A model generated the notes under the pieces. It did no database searches. It was not told the DNA's origin and saw only the letters and a program-made list of their open reading frames with translations. 64,000 nucleotides of DNA from Perca fluviatilis (taxonomy: Eukaryota > Chordata > Actinopteri > Perciformes > Percidae): the NCBI RefSeq assembly GCF_010015445.1, contig NC_053127.1, positions 23,042,745 to 23,106,744 of the forward strand, given 5' to 3'. Positions within the stretch are counted from its first letter, which is position 1. Each line of letters starts with the position of its first letter. Position numbers and translations under genes: made by a program. Of this stretch, positions 1 through 11,569 are shown one piece after another.

Positions 1-501
1 GGTGCGCACATCATCCGGCGCAGAATCAGCAACAACCTGAAGCTCAATTCAACCTCTAGGTGCGCAGTGAACAGCGACATAAGTCTACAGGTTACGCAAT
101 CGTTGGAGAAATACAAGCGACTAATAGATTACAACAATGTGACCGAAACGATGCTGAAGAGGATGGGGAGAACCAAAAGGTTCGCTTCAATCCCCAGGTA
201 CGTTGAGACGCTCGTGGTGGCAGACGAGTCCATGGCGCAGTTCCATGGAGATGACCTAAAACACTACCTCTTGACACTGATGTCAGTGGCAGCGAGGCTC
301 TACAGACACCCCAGTATTCTTAACTCTATCAGCATCGTAGTGGTGAAGATCGTGATTATATCCGAAGAGGACAAAGGACCCAAGGTGTCCGGGAACGCAG
401 CCATGACGCTGCGAAACTTTTGCACTTGGCAAAAAAAGATGAACAAAAACAACGACAAGCAGCCAGACTACTGGGACACAGCAATCCTTTTCACAAGACA
501 G
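1..501 (+). CDS. adamts15: adamts15 exon (first visible, 5' truncated): propeptide end and start of catalytic domain
   Basis: Frame 1 is open from the first base. The exon starts in the propeptide (GAHIIRRR...), with the single propeptide Cys of the cysteine-switch type at 61-63 in the context RCAV. The basic furin motif RTKR is at 169-180, so the mature enzyme should begin at Phe 181. The catalytic domain follows ([40 protein letters not shown]) up to AILFTRQ. It ends after CAG at 501, with donor gtaaca and phase 0. The GTG at 67 is an internal Val, not a start. It is probably the 3' part of exon 1, because mammalian ADAMTS15 also has eight coding exons and this is the first of eight here. 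Confidence 0.95.
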
Positions 502-3500
502 GTAACAATGCTTTTTCTTTTTAATTCAGGATCTGGGGTGGTAACACGGTAGAATGTGTTATTTTTACAAAATCACATTTCTCAGCAAATCATTTTTTTC
601 ATCTCCATGTGTTCTAAAGTAATGAGGTTATAATAATGATAACATCATTCATGGTGTCTTTTGTATGTAAATTATGTTTATGTTTGATAAGAGATGAATT
701 TGATTCACCAAATGCTGTAGACTTTAATTGACTTCTGTAATCCTAACCACTCCTGCTGTGTAAGGTAATTGGTTTGCTCTCAATACAGACTCTCCACCTC
801 TGGTGAACTCAGGGAACAGGCACTCAGTGAATATCCAATCCATTAATTCCATCACAGCTTTGACACTGAGGCTGGGTCACTGAGGAAATCACTTGAGCTG
901 AACAGAACACAGTCTTGATTGCTCTTCATGGATCCTTAGAGTGTAGTTTTATAGACTTGGCACACACCTCCGAGTTCTGTGTGCACTCGCAAATATTTGG
1001 CAGATGACACCGGGTCAGAGATGAAGTCATTGCTCGCTATCATTGGTCATTGTGTAACCCATTGATTTATGATGAACTGTCTGCCCCTGGAAATTTGGCC
1101 ACTTTGATTTACTTTCGACATTGAAGATTGGAATAATGTAGACAAATCAGCAGATACATATTTATATTTGGATATTGTTCAGTCTGCGGGTCAACTCCAG
1201 ATGCAATTACAGTCTCAAAGCTGCCACCACAAGAATTAAAGAGTCAAAGGTAACATAATAAGGTTTGATTGGCCTTCGGCCAATGTCACTAACATTCCAC
1301 GGCACATGACCTCAAACAAATGCTTTATTTAATTGTAACTTTGCCAAATTAAAGTGCCACCAGGGACACATTAGTCGGTGTCTCGTTTCTCTTAGCCGTT
1401 CCCATTCTTCCTCCAGCTGTGGGTTTTCCAGCCCTACCCAGCACCTTGCCTGATCCTCATTAAACAGGCCCCTGAAGGGAGAGATGGAGGGAGCGGGGGA
1501 GTGATGTAGGAGGGGGAAGGTTTCCTATGTGCATGTCAGAGATGTCACATCCCTCCATGTTTCCCCATGTGACCCCACCTGCTTTCCCCAAGTCTGACAC
1601 AAGCTGCAGTTAGCCTACAGTTGCTTCTTTACAACACATTCTTCACCCACTGTCACACACTTACTCTCTCATTCATTCTTTTTGCTGTAAGGATCCTATG
1701 TACATACAGTATGTTCTTCCCATTTAGCATTGACACCTCAAAGAGGGCCCTATTTTCCATACAGCAACAAAATCTAGGGTGTTACCAGGTTTTGGGGTCA
1801 TAAGCTCAACGTGCAGAGTTGGTGTTATAAACTCTGTAGCCAGTTTAGAAGTCCCCATTCAACTGCACTGGACCTGCCTACAAACAGTGAGTCATGTGGC
1901 AGTAATCTGCAATATAAAGTAGAAAGACAGGCGTCAAGGGATTCAGTCATTGTTTGAGTTAACATTATATTGGACTAAATGAATAACCTATGCTATAACA
2001 AGAAATGTATTTCAGAAGAAGCTACATTTGCCAGGATTAGTCAAACAAAGAAAATTTTGGTTCAAACACTAACAGGTTCCTGCTAATTTATTGCCTAAAC
2101 TGTACGAGAAAAACTGAATGGCTATAATGAGTAAATATTGTCACAGTGTAAGTGCACAGAGCAGAATTTAGAGTGTACAACCAGCAAAAAATGTAAATGT
2201 TTACATCTCATGTATCACCATCCATCAAACCAAGCTTCTGTCAGTACAGCTGTAGGAATCTATATGCCTGTATCGACATTTTACACAGTGATATTTCAGC
2301 TTAATTTATGAATAAATATATATTTAATCTATCAGAATGAACTCTCCTTAATAAACAAACACACAAGATTGTTTTGGCCTTTTTAACATTATGTGCAAAA
2401 CATCCAGAATCTCAACAGTTCAAGTGCTCCAGTATAAAATATGAGAGGCCTAACGAATATGACCATAATAGCTGCTTTCCGACCGGAGGGATTTTTGCAG
2501 TTCCTAGAACATAACGTTCCTAGAACCCTTTTTTTCTCGTGTTCCGACTGGACCAATTTGGGGATTATTAAGTTCCTTTGGCCACAGTTCTTGGAACTCT
2601 TTCAGCTCCTACTTCAGGGCAAGGTATTTTCCCTTTTCCGCATAGTGGTGGTTAGATGACTGTGTTATAATAACAAAAGGTCAGTTCCTATGGCCAGTGT
2701 GAATGCAAATGGGAAAAAACGGTTTTGGGGGAGAGTAGTTAGTAGAACTGTTTAGAAGTGGACTGTTCCTATAACTACGTTCCTGTACCTACTTGGTTGG
2801 AAAGAGGCTATGTAAAACTGCCTGGTCTTGTTTGTTAAAATCTGAATAACATGTATTTTTTTAACCAAACCTTTTGCCATTCAGGCCTGTAGTATGCATA
2901 CATTCCCCCCACCCAGACTCAAGGTACTTATTTATAATACACTTTAGCTTCAGATATCAAATAAGACGTCTGCACACATGCCTATGATAACAGAGCATTC
3001 TACTCAGCAAATCAGCAAAGGTAAAAAAGTCAGACAACAGTCCATCTTCTGTTGATTCATGACTTGGTGACTTCAAATTAGTTAGTTTAGTCAGTGGTGT
3101 TGTTTTGGTTTAATGTGCCTTTCAATGGGCATTTAAGGCAGGTCCATTGTCTGCCGTTTACCAGCCCACAGAGCAATTTGTTGGTTTTATGAAGACCAAC
3201 TCGGAGATGTCCAGAGGCAACTGCAGTTGTCTTTAAACTCTATAGCCAGCATGATTGTTGTGCAATGAATGTTGCAAGTTTACTCAGTTCATTAAGTTAA
3301 ACAGAATATTTATTGTATGTGAAAATCCAGTCTCCAAAAGACTAAACCTAACTGTAAATTTGATGTATTTATGTTTCCACTGGGAGAGAGGGGTGGTTGT
3401 ACTTAAGTCCACAGCATGTTTGCCTTTACTAACATGATAAATAATGGGTTGAAAAAAAAGGAGTACACCCAAATATGTCCGGATGTCGTAAACTGACCTA

Positions 3501-6500
3501 TTTTTCCACTCCTAATAGTCTTTAGTTTAAAAAGTACCAACTGAAACTCTGAGCAACATGTCAGTTATGAATATTGCACCCAAAACACAAAGTGGGCAAA
3601 TGATAGTTAAATGCATTGAAATCTGTACACAAAATTAAAATGGAAATATTTCTTTGCTGAGATAACTTGCATATTGTTTTTAAATTGCAGAAACACACAC
3701 AAAAAAAATGCAAAGATAGATAACAGATGTGGGAAGTAGGTCAAAGCAAAGAACAAACTCATTGACACTACTGTTTCTTCTCCCCTGTTCTTGCAGTTTT
3801 TATTTTTTGCTCATAAATTACCCGAGCGTTCTGATGTCGTCTGCACACATACACATCTGGACTAGATTTGCGCTGGCCAACAATTGTGGTTTTGTGGTTT
3901 ATTCTAGGAATGATTTGTCATAGCACTCGAGGTCTTCACTTGGCACTGTGTTTTATGTGTACATCCAGTGTAGAGGAGGTGCTGTGTGGCATTAACCTAG
4001 TGCTGTGCTTTATGTCTTATAGCTGACCACCATTGGGTTTCTGTGTTTCTGGTATGTAGAGACAGAGCTGTTTAGGAGCCAGGCAGATGGGCGGCTCTCT
4101 GTGGCGGTTACTGCATAAGTTGTCCTGTGATTAGGAGGTTCAGCTCCAAATGGATACTCACTAAGATCTGGGTAAAAAAACCTTGTGGTGGAGAAATAGG
4201 TCATCTGGAAACTGGTCTGGCATGGAAATGTTATGATTGGGGACAGTTACATTACCTAATAGAAGAAGGTGTGCTCTAAACACTGTTGCCCACTGAAACA
4301 CTTAAAATCCTGGTGGCGGAATGCCTGGCTTAACAGTATTGCATCTTTTCCCAATCTCTAGAAAACAAACCTTACTGTAATGACAACAAGCAAATTTAAA
4401 GGATAATTCCAGTTTGTTACAACTCTGGTCTTATTTTTGTAGTTTTGGCCATTGCTTCTATGGTATGGTATTGACAACATTATACTCAACAAGTTAATTG
4501 CTGAGGGCTGGGAACAAGGTGACATCATCACTAAAAAGAAGTCAGACAGGAGCATAGACTGTTAAAAATAATGGACATAGCATCGTTGATGTCACCCATT
4601 GGTTTGTTGACTGCCGTTTTGAAGCCAGGAGTTTACATTTTGGGCATCGCCATTTTGGTATTTTGGAGCCAGAAGTGACCATATTTGGACAAAAGGGGCA
4701 GAGCTGGGGAGGATGACGCATCTAAGCCAGTGTTGTTTATGGTTTCAATGGCGCTGCACTAAGCTAAACGCTAAAGATGGAAAGCCACGTATTTAGACCC
4801 TTCTGACGCGAGTCATCCAGCTGAGATTTGCCAGCGGGTAAATGCGGACCTCTGGGTACTGGCGCCGTTCATCTGCATGTATGGCAGTACACAGAGCTTA
4901 ACTTTGATAAAGTGAAAACACACATTGATAAGGTCAAAGTCAAGAGACGTTTATAGAAAAAAACTTCTTTTTGGAGCCAATGGATCTGTCTCTTGCTGGA
5001 AATGAGATAGAATGCAGGTTTAAGGCACTTCCGCATTGGCTTCACCTTTCAGACTCGGAAGTTGCCACTTGGACAGGACAAGAAGCAGAAACAGTTGCAT
5101 GATCAATGTCAATTCTAAAATTTGAGACTCAAATTGTAATAAATTGCAGTTCTTTCAGGGCAGTGTTCTTCTGGCTTTTTCTCTAGCTCTGACCGCACAG
5201 ATTTATTAATGCAAAATATTGTTTTTTTTTGTCCAGGACCTGTGTGGAGCCTCCACCTGTGACACTCTTGGGATGGCGGATGTGGGCACCATGTGCGACC
5301 CCAAGAGGAGCTGCTCTGTGATCGAAGACGACGGCCTACCTTCGGCCTTCACCACTGCTCACGAGCTTGGTGAGCCAACACCATACACCATTCAATACAC
5401 ATTAGTACTGTACTGTTTCTTATAGTGTCACAGATATCTGTATTCATCAAAGACATTTGACAATTCATTCCCTCTGGACAGGACACGTGTTCAACATGCC
5501 ACACGACAATGTGAGGGCCTGTGAGGACGTGTTTGGGAAACTGCAAGACAACCACATGATGTCTCCCACTCTCATTCAGATCAACCGCACCAACCCCTGG
5601 TCCCCCTGCAGTGCTGCTATCATCACTGAATTCTTGGACAGTGGGCACGGTGAGTTTCCACGAATCCCTGTGTTTGATTGCAAGCAGTCTCATAGTGCGT
5701 TTGATGTGGGAAGCCAGAGTGATGGCAGACAAAACTATTAGACACGATTATTAGTATTATATAGTCTTGGGGAGTACTACTGCATTTCAATCAGGACAGA
5801 CTTCATTTAGAGTCTTTGGCGATTAGACCCCATTGTGACGTGGTGTATTTAGGGAGGTAGTGCTGTGATTAGTTCAGGATATTTATAATTAGAAAGAAGT
5901 GAGTTTATCCGAACTGTAGCCCGCTCCTCATCTGTGCTTGAGGCTAGCAGCTCGAGGCTACATTAGCCACGACTAGCATAACACACGGAAGACGAGATCT
6001 CTGGTTCTGCTGCATCAATTTTGATAATTTTTATTTTAAACTTTCCACCGTGAATCTGATGTTATAGGAATGCAATGCTAAATTGATGGAGTACTCCTTT
6101 AAAGCAACACTAGATAACTTTTCCTGCTTCGGTTCCCCTACAGGTTGGAAGCGGAATTGTCCATTACATTACATTATGCAAGTTTGCCAGATCGGATAGT
6201 GGATCTGTAGTCTGAATGAACTGGACAATGTAATGTAATGGACAATTCCACTTCCAACCTGTAAGGGGAGCAAAGCAGGAAAAGTTCTCCAGCAGTGCTT
6301 AATATCATGTAGTTAGGTGTTGATCACCTCAGGAGAGCACATGCTCATTGTATTATTCATATAATCAGAGCCTTGACTGTTTAGGGTTCTGTTTGTCAGT
6401 GTGTCAAGATATGACCGCCATCCAATCGCTGAAGAGGAGCAGGCTCTTCTTTTGACATTTGCTGAGTTTTACTTAATTTTTCTGGGTCAACAGACTCTTG

Positions 6501-7114
6501 ATTTGCAACATGACTGAAATCATTTGAGGTAAATGCAAGTGAGAGCATGATTGAATTTCAGCGTCAGTCCCGCTTCAAATTTGACATCTGCCTAACCTCG
6601 TATAGCACCACGCTCATAGAAAGAAACGAGCAAATGCCAAAAAGAAATTCATTCGGTTGGATACAGATTGTTTGCCAAGCAGGCCAGACCACAGGACTTG
6701 GCCTCGGAGCAATGCTAAACGTTTATTTTAAAACTGCCCCCACATCTGTCCCAAATTAGAGGGCTTGTTCTGGGGAGAGTCGCCACAGTGGTTTGGACAG
6801 AGGGGTGTATCTGCCCAGTGTTTCCCATGCAGGTTTTCTCCAAATAGACAAACTTTATGCATCTTTCTGTGTCTATTTAGCAGTTGGTTTGAGAACAAAA
6901 GGACAGAAACTGGTCCACAGTGAGACACAGAAGAAAATGTTTGACTTGATAGGGAGTGATTTCTATCTAACAATGTTGTAACTTAGTTTCTTCTGGCTGT
7001 CTGTCATATACTGTATCTAGACTTTAAAAAGCAGTGGGGAGGGAAAAAAACATTGCCACATTGAGGCAGTTTTCATGCAGTACTGCGCTCAAAATTTGTT
7101 GTAACTTGTTCATT

Positions 7115-7160
<46 letters not shown>

Positions 7161-10100
7161 ACCATCTATTGTTTTCGATGATTGCTCTTTGGAGAGAGAG
7201 TAGGAAGGAAGAGGTGAGGTTCAGCTTATTCAGTGAAGAGTGACTTGTTTTTACAGTATTGTACTATCCGTTAATCAGTGCGTTTCTCCTGCCAAATTTG
7301 CGGTAAAATGGAAGGAAACAAATTTGCCACCACTTACAGCTCATTCACTCACTGCCTTATTATCTGTTATGATTCACCGCAACACAAAAGGCTTAATAAA
7401 CAATTCAAAGAGAGTGGACCCAGTTTTTCCCCAGTGCAAATGACTTGTTTTGGATGTGTAAATTCCCCATAAGGGTGAGAAGCTGTGTGATAAAAACCTC
7501 CTCCTGGAAACCTTTTCATCCAGTGACATTGATCTTTCATGTTTCCAAGCACCTGCTCGTCAAACTCTTCCTATTATTAGCCTGTTCCTGGAATGGTTTC
7601 TGTGTCATTTATTGTAAATGGAGTCCATGCCTTTGACATTCGAACTGCTTGCCGCATGTCATTTTGGTGTAAAGCTAAGATTTGAAGCTAAGATCTAGCT
7701 AAAAGTTTAAGATTATTCTAGTAGAACTTTATCCCTGGGTGGGATCAAACATGAGAGGACGAGCTTGTGGGTTTTGAAGGAGAGTTTGAGGATGGGGTGG
7801 GGGTGGCTGTGTGTGGGGCGCGTTAATGCATGTGTGTGTTATGTGTCTGTGTGTGGTGTGGCATAAACTGCATGCACTGCATCAAGCTGTACTTTTACTT
7901 CAAAGAGCCCAAATCACAAGGGCAATGGCTGCTTACTGCCTCCAACCCACAATCCCACCCACCCACAATACACACGCGCACTTAATGAAAAGGATAGTGG
8001 AAATATGGATGCATAAGTATAGATTGTATTTTCATGATTTTGTGATAATATTTTGGTGAAATGTTGGCACTTACTTTAACAAATGGGTGCAATTGCTCAA
8101 AGTTGGGAAAGAAAAGCAATAAAACCAGAGATGACAGTTGGTATTGCTTCAGTGTGTTGCTCACTCTTTTTTAATCTCCTCTCCTAGGTGAATGTTTGCT
8201 TGACCAGCCTCAGAAACCATTGGTCCTCCCTGACGTGATGCCGGGAACATCTTACGTCCTCGACCGTCAGTGTGAGCTTGCGTTCGGAGAAGGCTCCAAG
8301 CCCTGTCCCTTTATGCAACCACCATGCGGCCGTCTGTGGTGCACAGGAAAATCCAATGGCCATTTGGTGTGTATGACTCGGCATTTCCCCTGGGCAGATG
8401 GCACCCACTGTGGGGACAATCGGGTTTGCGACCGAGGGGTCTGCTCTGACAAACATGTTCAAAATGTGAAGGTAAGGACTTTGTTCTTGATATCAGCATT
8501 TACCATAACTGGGTTCTGACTAAGGACGGTCTTTGTGGTCATACATTCTGTAATATGCAACTTTTTTGTGTATTTCCAGGTGGACGGCCGCTGGGGGAAG
8601 TGGGGCCCGTTCGGTTCCTGCTCCCGTACATGCGGAGGTGGTGTCCAGCTGTCTAAAAGAGAGTGTAACAACCCAGTTCCATCAAATGGGGGTAAATACT
8701 GCCAAGGAGTTCGGGTCAAATACCGCTCCTGTAACCTGAACCACTGCCCTGACACAGGTACGAGGCGCTAAAAGCTGACATCTACGTCCAATGACATTTT
8801 TTTCACTAGAGCGTTTCCACCTCTCACCTCCTGTACGCTCCCTCTCTCCCCTCTGTGTAGGTAATACTTATCGTGAGGAGCAGTGTGCGACCAGTGGCCG
8901 CAGTTTCAACAGTAACCGCATCGACCCCTCTGTGGTGTGGGTACCCAAGTACTCTGGAGTGTCCACCGATGACAGGTGTAAACTCATCTGCAGGGCTAAT
9001 GGTACTGGCTACTTCTATGTCCTGGCACCCAAGGTAAACGGCTCAAGTGTATTTTCTGCTTTGCCTGAACAAAAGATATTTGATTGTTGATTAGACAAGT
9101 CTGAAGAAATTAAGGTTTTGAGATATGAGGCCAAGATAGAAAAACGTGAATATTTGTCAGCCAGCTGCCTCTGGTCTAAGTGCAAAGAGTGAAGGAAGGA
9201 ATGAAGGAGAGGAGGAGGACAGTTTATTTCTTTCAGATAGCAGGGTGTAGAGTGAGCTTTAGCAGCAGTGAGGCAGACTTCCCACTTCACTCTATCATAT
9301 TGGCTTAGGTGGAGTAGATAAGAGTGCTCAGGGGACACATAGCTCTGATTCACAGAGCAGCTGGATGTTTTAACCACAGTCAAGATTTTGAACCAAAAAT
9401 TAGTTTACAGTACTTTCTGTGTACAGTTTAGTTTAAAACGTGAGCTGGAATTTGGTTAATTTGGTGTCAGATACACCTTAGGATGAAAAAGTGTCTGTGT
9501 CAGGGAACACAACCGCATTAACTTAACGGTCACATATTTGCAGACAGACTAGCAGTGAGGCTGATTTAGTTGACAGACATGAGTATTTTATAACCTGGAA
9601 TAAAGATATAAAGCAAAGTACACTCACAGGGACTGGTATATTGGAGAGTAATAGTCAGTGTGTGTTGGATGCTCTGTTGTGTTTGCTTCTTGTGAGTAAA
9701 GATTTTTTTTTTTTTATGTCTGCACTGTATAGTGTATTTGAAAAGCTAACCTCATAGTGTCTTTGTACACTCCAGGTTGTGGATGGGACTCCATGTTCCC
9801 CAGACTCCACAGGAGTGTGTGTCCAGGGGAAGTGCATTAAGGCTGGCTGTGATGGAAAAATTGGCTCCACCAAGAAGTTTGATAAGTGTGGAATCTGCGG
9901 AGGTGATAGCAAGGGCTGCAAGAAGGTGTCGGGACTATTCACAAAGCCTGAGTGAGTAAAGTCCACATTGTCATGGGATATTGCTAACGTCATTCCTATT
10001 TCCCCCTTACTCAAACATGATAGCATTATCAACTCCACTATTATAAGCTCTCATTAACTCATATATGTTTTGGCATGCAGGCACGGCTACAACTTTGTGG

Positions 10101-10873
10101 TCATGTTACCAGTGGGTGCAGCCAACATTGACATCCGTCAGCGAGGGTACAAGGGAATGAGGAATGATGACAACTATCTGGCAGTTAAAAACAGCAAGGG
10201 CCACTACCTGCTCAATGGGAACTACGTAGTGTCAGCTGGAGAGAGGGACATCATTGTAAAGAGAAGCCTGCTGCGCTACAGCGGCACAGCCGGCCTTTCC
10301 GAGACCCTGCAGGCCGTGAAGCCCTTGGGAGAATCCCTGACTGTTGAGGTGCTGTGTGCAGGCCAGATGACGCCGCCTCGCATCCGCTACTCCTTCTACC
10401 TCGCCCGTCAGACCAAGGAGGACAAGACTCTGAAGAAGGAGGGGCGTGTAAACTCCCATAATAGTGTCCTGGCTGAGGATGGTGTCAAGGAGAAGAGGGG
10501 AGACGCCCTGAAGAACTCTTATAGCAAGGAGGATCCCGCTCTTGGGAAATGGATATCCACAGGTTGGGACAAGTGCTCAGTGACCTGTGACAGTGGGATC
10601 CAGAGGAGGATGGTGCAGTGTCTGAGACCAGATGGAAAGCCAGGGTTGGACTGTGATCCTTCACAAAGACCCTCAGCCACCAGAGTTTGTGGAGACCCTT
10701 GTCCTGAGTGGCATATTGGGCAGTGGTCCCCTTGCTCCAGAACCTGTGGGAAGGGTTTCAAGAGACGACCTTTGCACTGCAAAACCCAAACTGGACATCT
10801 GCTCCCAAGGGACCACTGCACTGGCTTACGCAAGCCACAGGAGCTGGACTTCTGTAACCTAAGGCCATGCTAG
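1..10873 (+). CDS. adamts15: adamts15, ADAMTS metalloprotease (5' partial, 8 exons)
   Basis: A secreted zinc metalloprotease of the ADAMTS family. Mammalian ADAMTS15 cleaves versican and aggrecan in the extracellular matrix. Coding exons are 1-501, 5237-5369, 5482-5649, 8188-8471, 8580-8757, 8861-9033, 9776-9951 and 10081-10873. All inner junctions are GT-AG, and the lengths sum to 2406 bases, an intact frame of 801 residues plus stop. Domain order is end of propeptide, RTKR furin site, reprolysin-type catalytic domain, disintegrin-like, TSR1, Cys-rich, spacer, TSR2 and TSR3. Three TSRs in total and the ending [11 protein letters not shown] separate it from ADAMTS1, 4, 5 and 8; the match to remembered human ADAMTS15 is close throughout, for example in [18 protein letters not shown]. 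Human ADAMTS15 has about 950 residues, so roughly 150 N-terminal residues (signal peptide, most of the propeptide) lie before the window. I cannot tell which teleost duplicate (15a or 15b) this is. Confidence 0.96.
2469..2810. mobile_element. short TIR DNA transposon (MITE) in the adamts15 intron
   Basis: The ends are inverted copies: TAGCTGCTTTCCGACC on the left and GGTTGGAAAGAGGCTA on the right, about 342 bp apart. The interior has the alternating GTTCCTAGAAC-type motifs seen in a family common in fish genomes. I find no convincing target-site duplication and no ORF of note, so the superfamily is left open. Confidence 0.6.
4395..4555 (+). repeat. interspersed repeat, family shared with 15355-15475
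   Basis: Shares scattered blocks with 15355-15475, including GTAGTTTTGG, CTCAACAAGTTAA and GCTGA, in the same order and orientation. This marks two diverged copies of one repeat family. It abuts another repeat at 4556. No TIR or ORF is recognised. Confidence 0.55.
4556..5075. repeat. widespread teleost-type interspersed repeat copy
   Basis: Begins near AATAATGGACATAGCATC and ends near GGAAGTTGCCACTTGG. Both phrases resemble a repeat I associate with many teleost genomes. It is non-coding and its boundaries are approximate. Class is uncertain, though a non-autonomous DNA element is likely. Confidence 0.4.
5237..5369 (+). CDS. adamts15: adamts15 exon: catalytic domain core, first part of the zinc motif
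   Basis: Encodes [20 protein letters not shown]...[19 protein letters not shown]. The zinc-binding HELGH motif is split by the following phase 1 intron: H, E, L and the first base of Gly are at 5360-5369. Acceptor gtccag, donor gtgagc. The catalytic glutamate codon GAG is at 5363-5365. Confidence 0.96.
5482..5649 (+). CDS. adamts15: adamts15 exon: rest of the zinc motif and Met-turn
   Basis: Completes [12 protein letters not shown], with zinc-ligand His codons at 5484 and 5502 and the Asp at 5505. It continues through [14 protein letters not shown], where the Met-turn methionines are at 5556-5561, to SGHG. Acceptor ctggacag, donor gtgagt, phase 1 at both ends. The preceding intron is only 112 bp. 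All zinc ligands and the catalytic Glu are present, so an active protease is expected. Confidence 0.96.
6099..6302. mobile_element. foldback MITE with TTAA target duplication
   Basis: TTAA at 6099-6102 and again at 6299-6302 flank two long inverted arms. The left arm reads ACTTTTCCTGCTTCGGTTCC then ACAGGTTGGAAGCGGAATTG. The right arm carries the inverted complement with few changes. The arms span most of the 204 bp, leaving a central spacer of about 60 bp. No coding capacity. A TTAA duplication is typical of piggyBac-type transposition. Confidence 0.8.
7120..7156. repeat. (CA)n microsatellite
   Basis: An uninterrupted run of about 18 AC/CA units in the intron. It is typical of vertebrate DNA and likely polymorphic. 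Confidence 0.97.
8188..8471 (+). CDS. adamts15: adamts15 exon: disintegrin-like domain
   Basis: Encodes [20 protein letters not shown], then the Cys-rich disintegrin-like module ([43 protein letters not shown]) up to NVK. Acceptor ctcctag in phase 1, donor gtaagg in phase 0. The module normally helps position substrate on ADAMTS enzymes. Confidence 0.95.
8580..8757 (+). CDS. adamts15: adamts15 exon: first thrombospondin type 1 repeat
   Basis: Encodes [20 protein letters not shown]...[10 protein letters not shown], a canonical TSR. The WGKW motif is a C-mannosylation site type. CSRTCG matches the O-fucosylation consensus CxxS/TCG. Acceptor tttccag, donor gtacga, phase 0 in and phase 1 out. 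The 108-bp intron before it and the 103-bp intron after it are short. Confidence 0.95.
8861..9033 (+). CDS. adamts15: adamts15 exon: start of the Cys-rich domain
   Basis: Encodes [15 protein letters not shown]...[20 protein letters not shown]...YFYVLAPK. The RxEQC start and CKLICRA motif are typical of the ADAMTS Cys-rich domain. Acceptor tgtgtag, donor gtaaac, phase 0 out. Confidence 0.95.
9034..9775 (+). other. adamts15 intron (742 bp)
   Basis: Phase 0 intron, donor gtaaac and acceptor cactccag, with a short T run near 9702-9715. Nothing else is recognised. Confidence 0.9.
9776..9951 (+). CDS. adamts15: adamts15 exon: rest of the Cys-rich domain
   Basis: Encodes [20 protein letters not shown]...[20 protein letters not shown]...KP, the conserved cysteine ladder that closes the Cys-rich domain. 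It ends in phase 2 within a Glu codon (GA at 9950-9951, G at 10081). Donor gtgagt. Reading straight through would hit TGA, which confirms the donor. Confidence 0.95.
10081..10873 (+). CDS. adamts15: adamts15 last coding exon: spacer plus TSR2 and TSR3
   Basis: A single 793-base exon after acceptor ggcatgcag. It encodes the Cys-poor spacer ([20 protein letters not shown]...[10 protein letters not shown]), then a Lys/Glu-rich linker, then TSR2 ([12 protein letters not shown]...GDPC) and TSR3 ([11 protein letters not shown]...LDFCNLRPC), stop TAG at 10871-10873. The exon carries both C-terminal TSRs. TSR3 keeps the O-fucose consensus CSRTCG, whereas TSR2 has CSVTCD. The linker is rich in charged residues and probably flexible. 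Confidence 0.96.
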
Positions 10874-11561
10874 TGACTAAAACCTATAAACTACAAATCA
10901 TTGTCATGTTTTAAATGGACTAAATTGAATCCACCTGCAAGTATCACACACACTGTGGCTGTCAGGTGCAGATTTTTCCACCTGTATCATGGGACACTTG
11001 CTTGGAAGAACAACAAAAATATTGGGAGGAAAGTAAAAGCTGCAGGATAAAGGCTAGAAGATTATTTTTCACTGCTATCACTCTGACTTGAAAAGACATA
11101 TCTAGGTCTAACTCTGATGGCAAAATATCATGATAGAAGGTCAGATAAAATGTAGTTGAATCCCTTGTACTGTCAGCAGATACAGAATGTCCATTTGCAA
11201 GCAATCAATCTAGTCTACCTTATGAGTCTGGAATCCATTCCATGTCATAATACTTTAACTGTTAAGGTTTCAAAGTTTTAGTTGAGGCTTGCAAATACAT
11301 CAGTGAAGCCTTCTGGTTGTCCAAAACATGACTCCATTCATTTAAAAAAAAGAAAATATATATATATACCAGGATTACTTTTTACAAACTGGACTAAAAC
11401 GCAATGCCCATGATACTTCACACAGGAGGTGGACAATCCATTTTTGTCCACAATCAAGATTAAGTGATCTTCATCCGCCATCTTTTAGATGTTTTTTCAG
11501 GGAATCTTTTAAAATCTTGGAATTGAATCAGAAATGAAACAGATAACATAATTCACGTGAT

Positions 11562-11569
11562 TGTACATA
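11562..11569 (+). promoter_or_regulatory. Pumilio-type element TGTACATA in the 3' UTR
   Basis: Exact match to the UGUANAUA consensus bound by Pumilio proteins, which repress or destabilise mRNAs. A sequence match only. A second site lies at 12529-12536. Confidence 0.35.

Larger units (their letters stand above)
502..5236 (+). other. adamts15 first visible intron (4.7 kb)
   Basis: Phase 0 intron with donor gtaaca and acceptor tttttttttgtccag. No coding exon is visible inside. It carries interspersed repeats listed separately (2469-2810, 4395-4555, 4556-5075). The remaining stretches, about 502-2468 and 2811-4394, are AT-rich with no recognised element. Confidence 0.9.
5650..8187 (+). other. 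adamts15 intron (2.5 kb)
   Basis: Phase 1 intron, donor gtgagt and acceptor ctcctag. It contains a foldback MITE at 6099-6302 and a (CA)n tract at 7120-7156. The remainder shows no exon, RNA gene or recognised repeat. Confidence 0.9.

Noticed and set aside
5349..5732. 127-codon minus-strand ORF
   Set aside because: It is antisense to two adamts15 catalytic exons and crosses their intron; it is a shadow of the coding strand.
10519..10833. 104-codon minus-strand ORF
   Set aside because: Antisense shadow of the last adamts15 exon.
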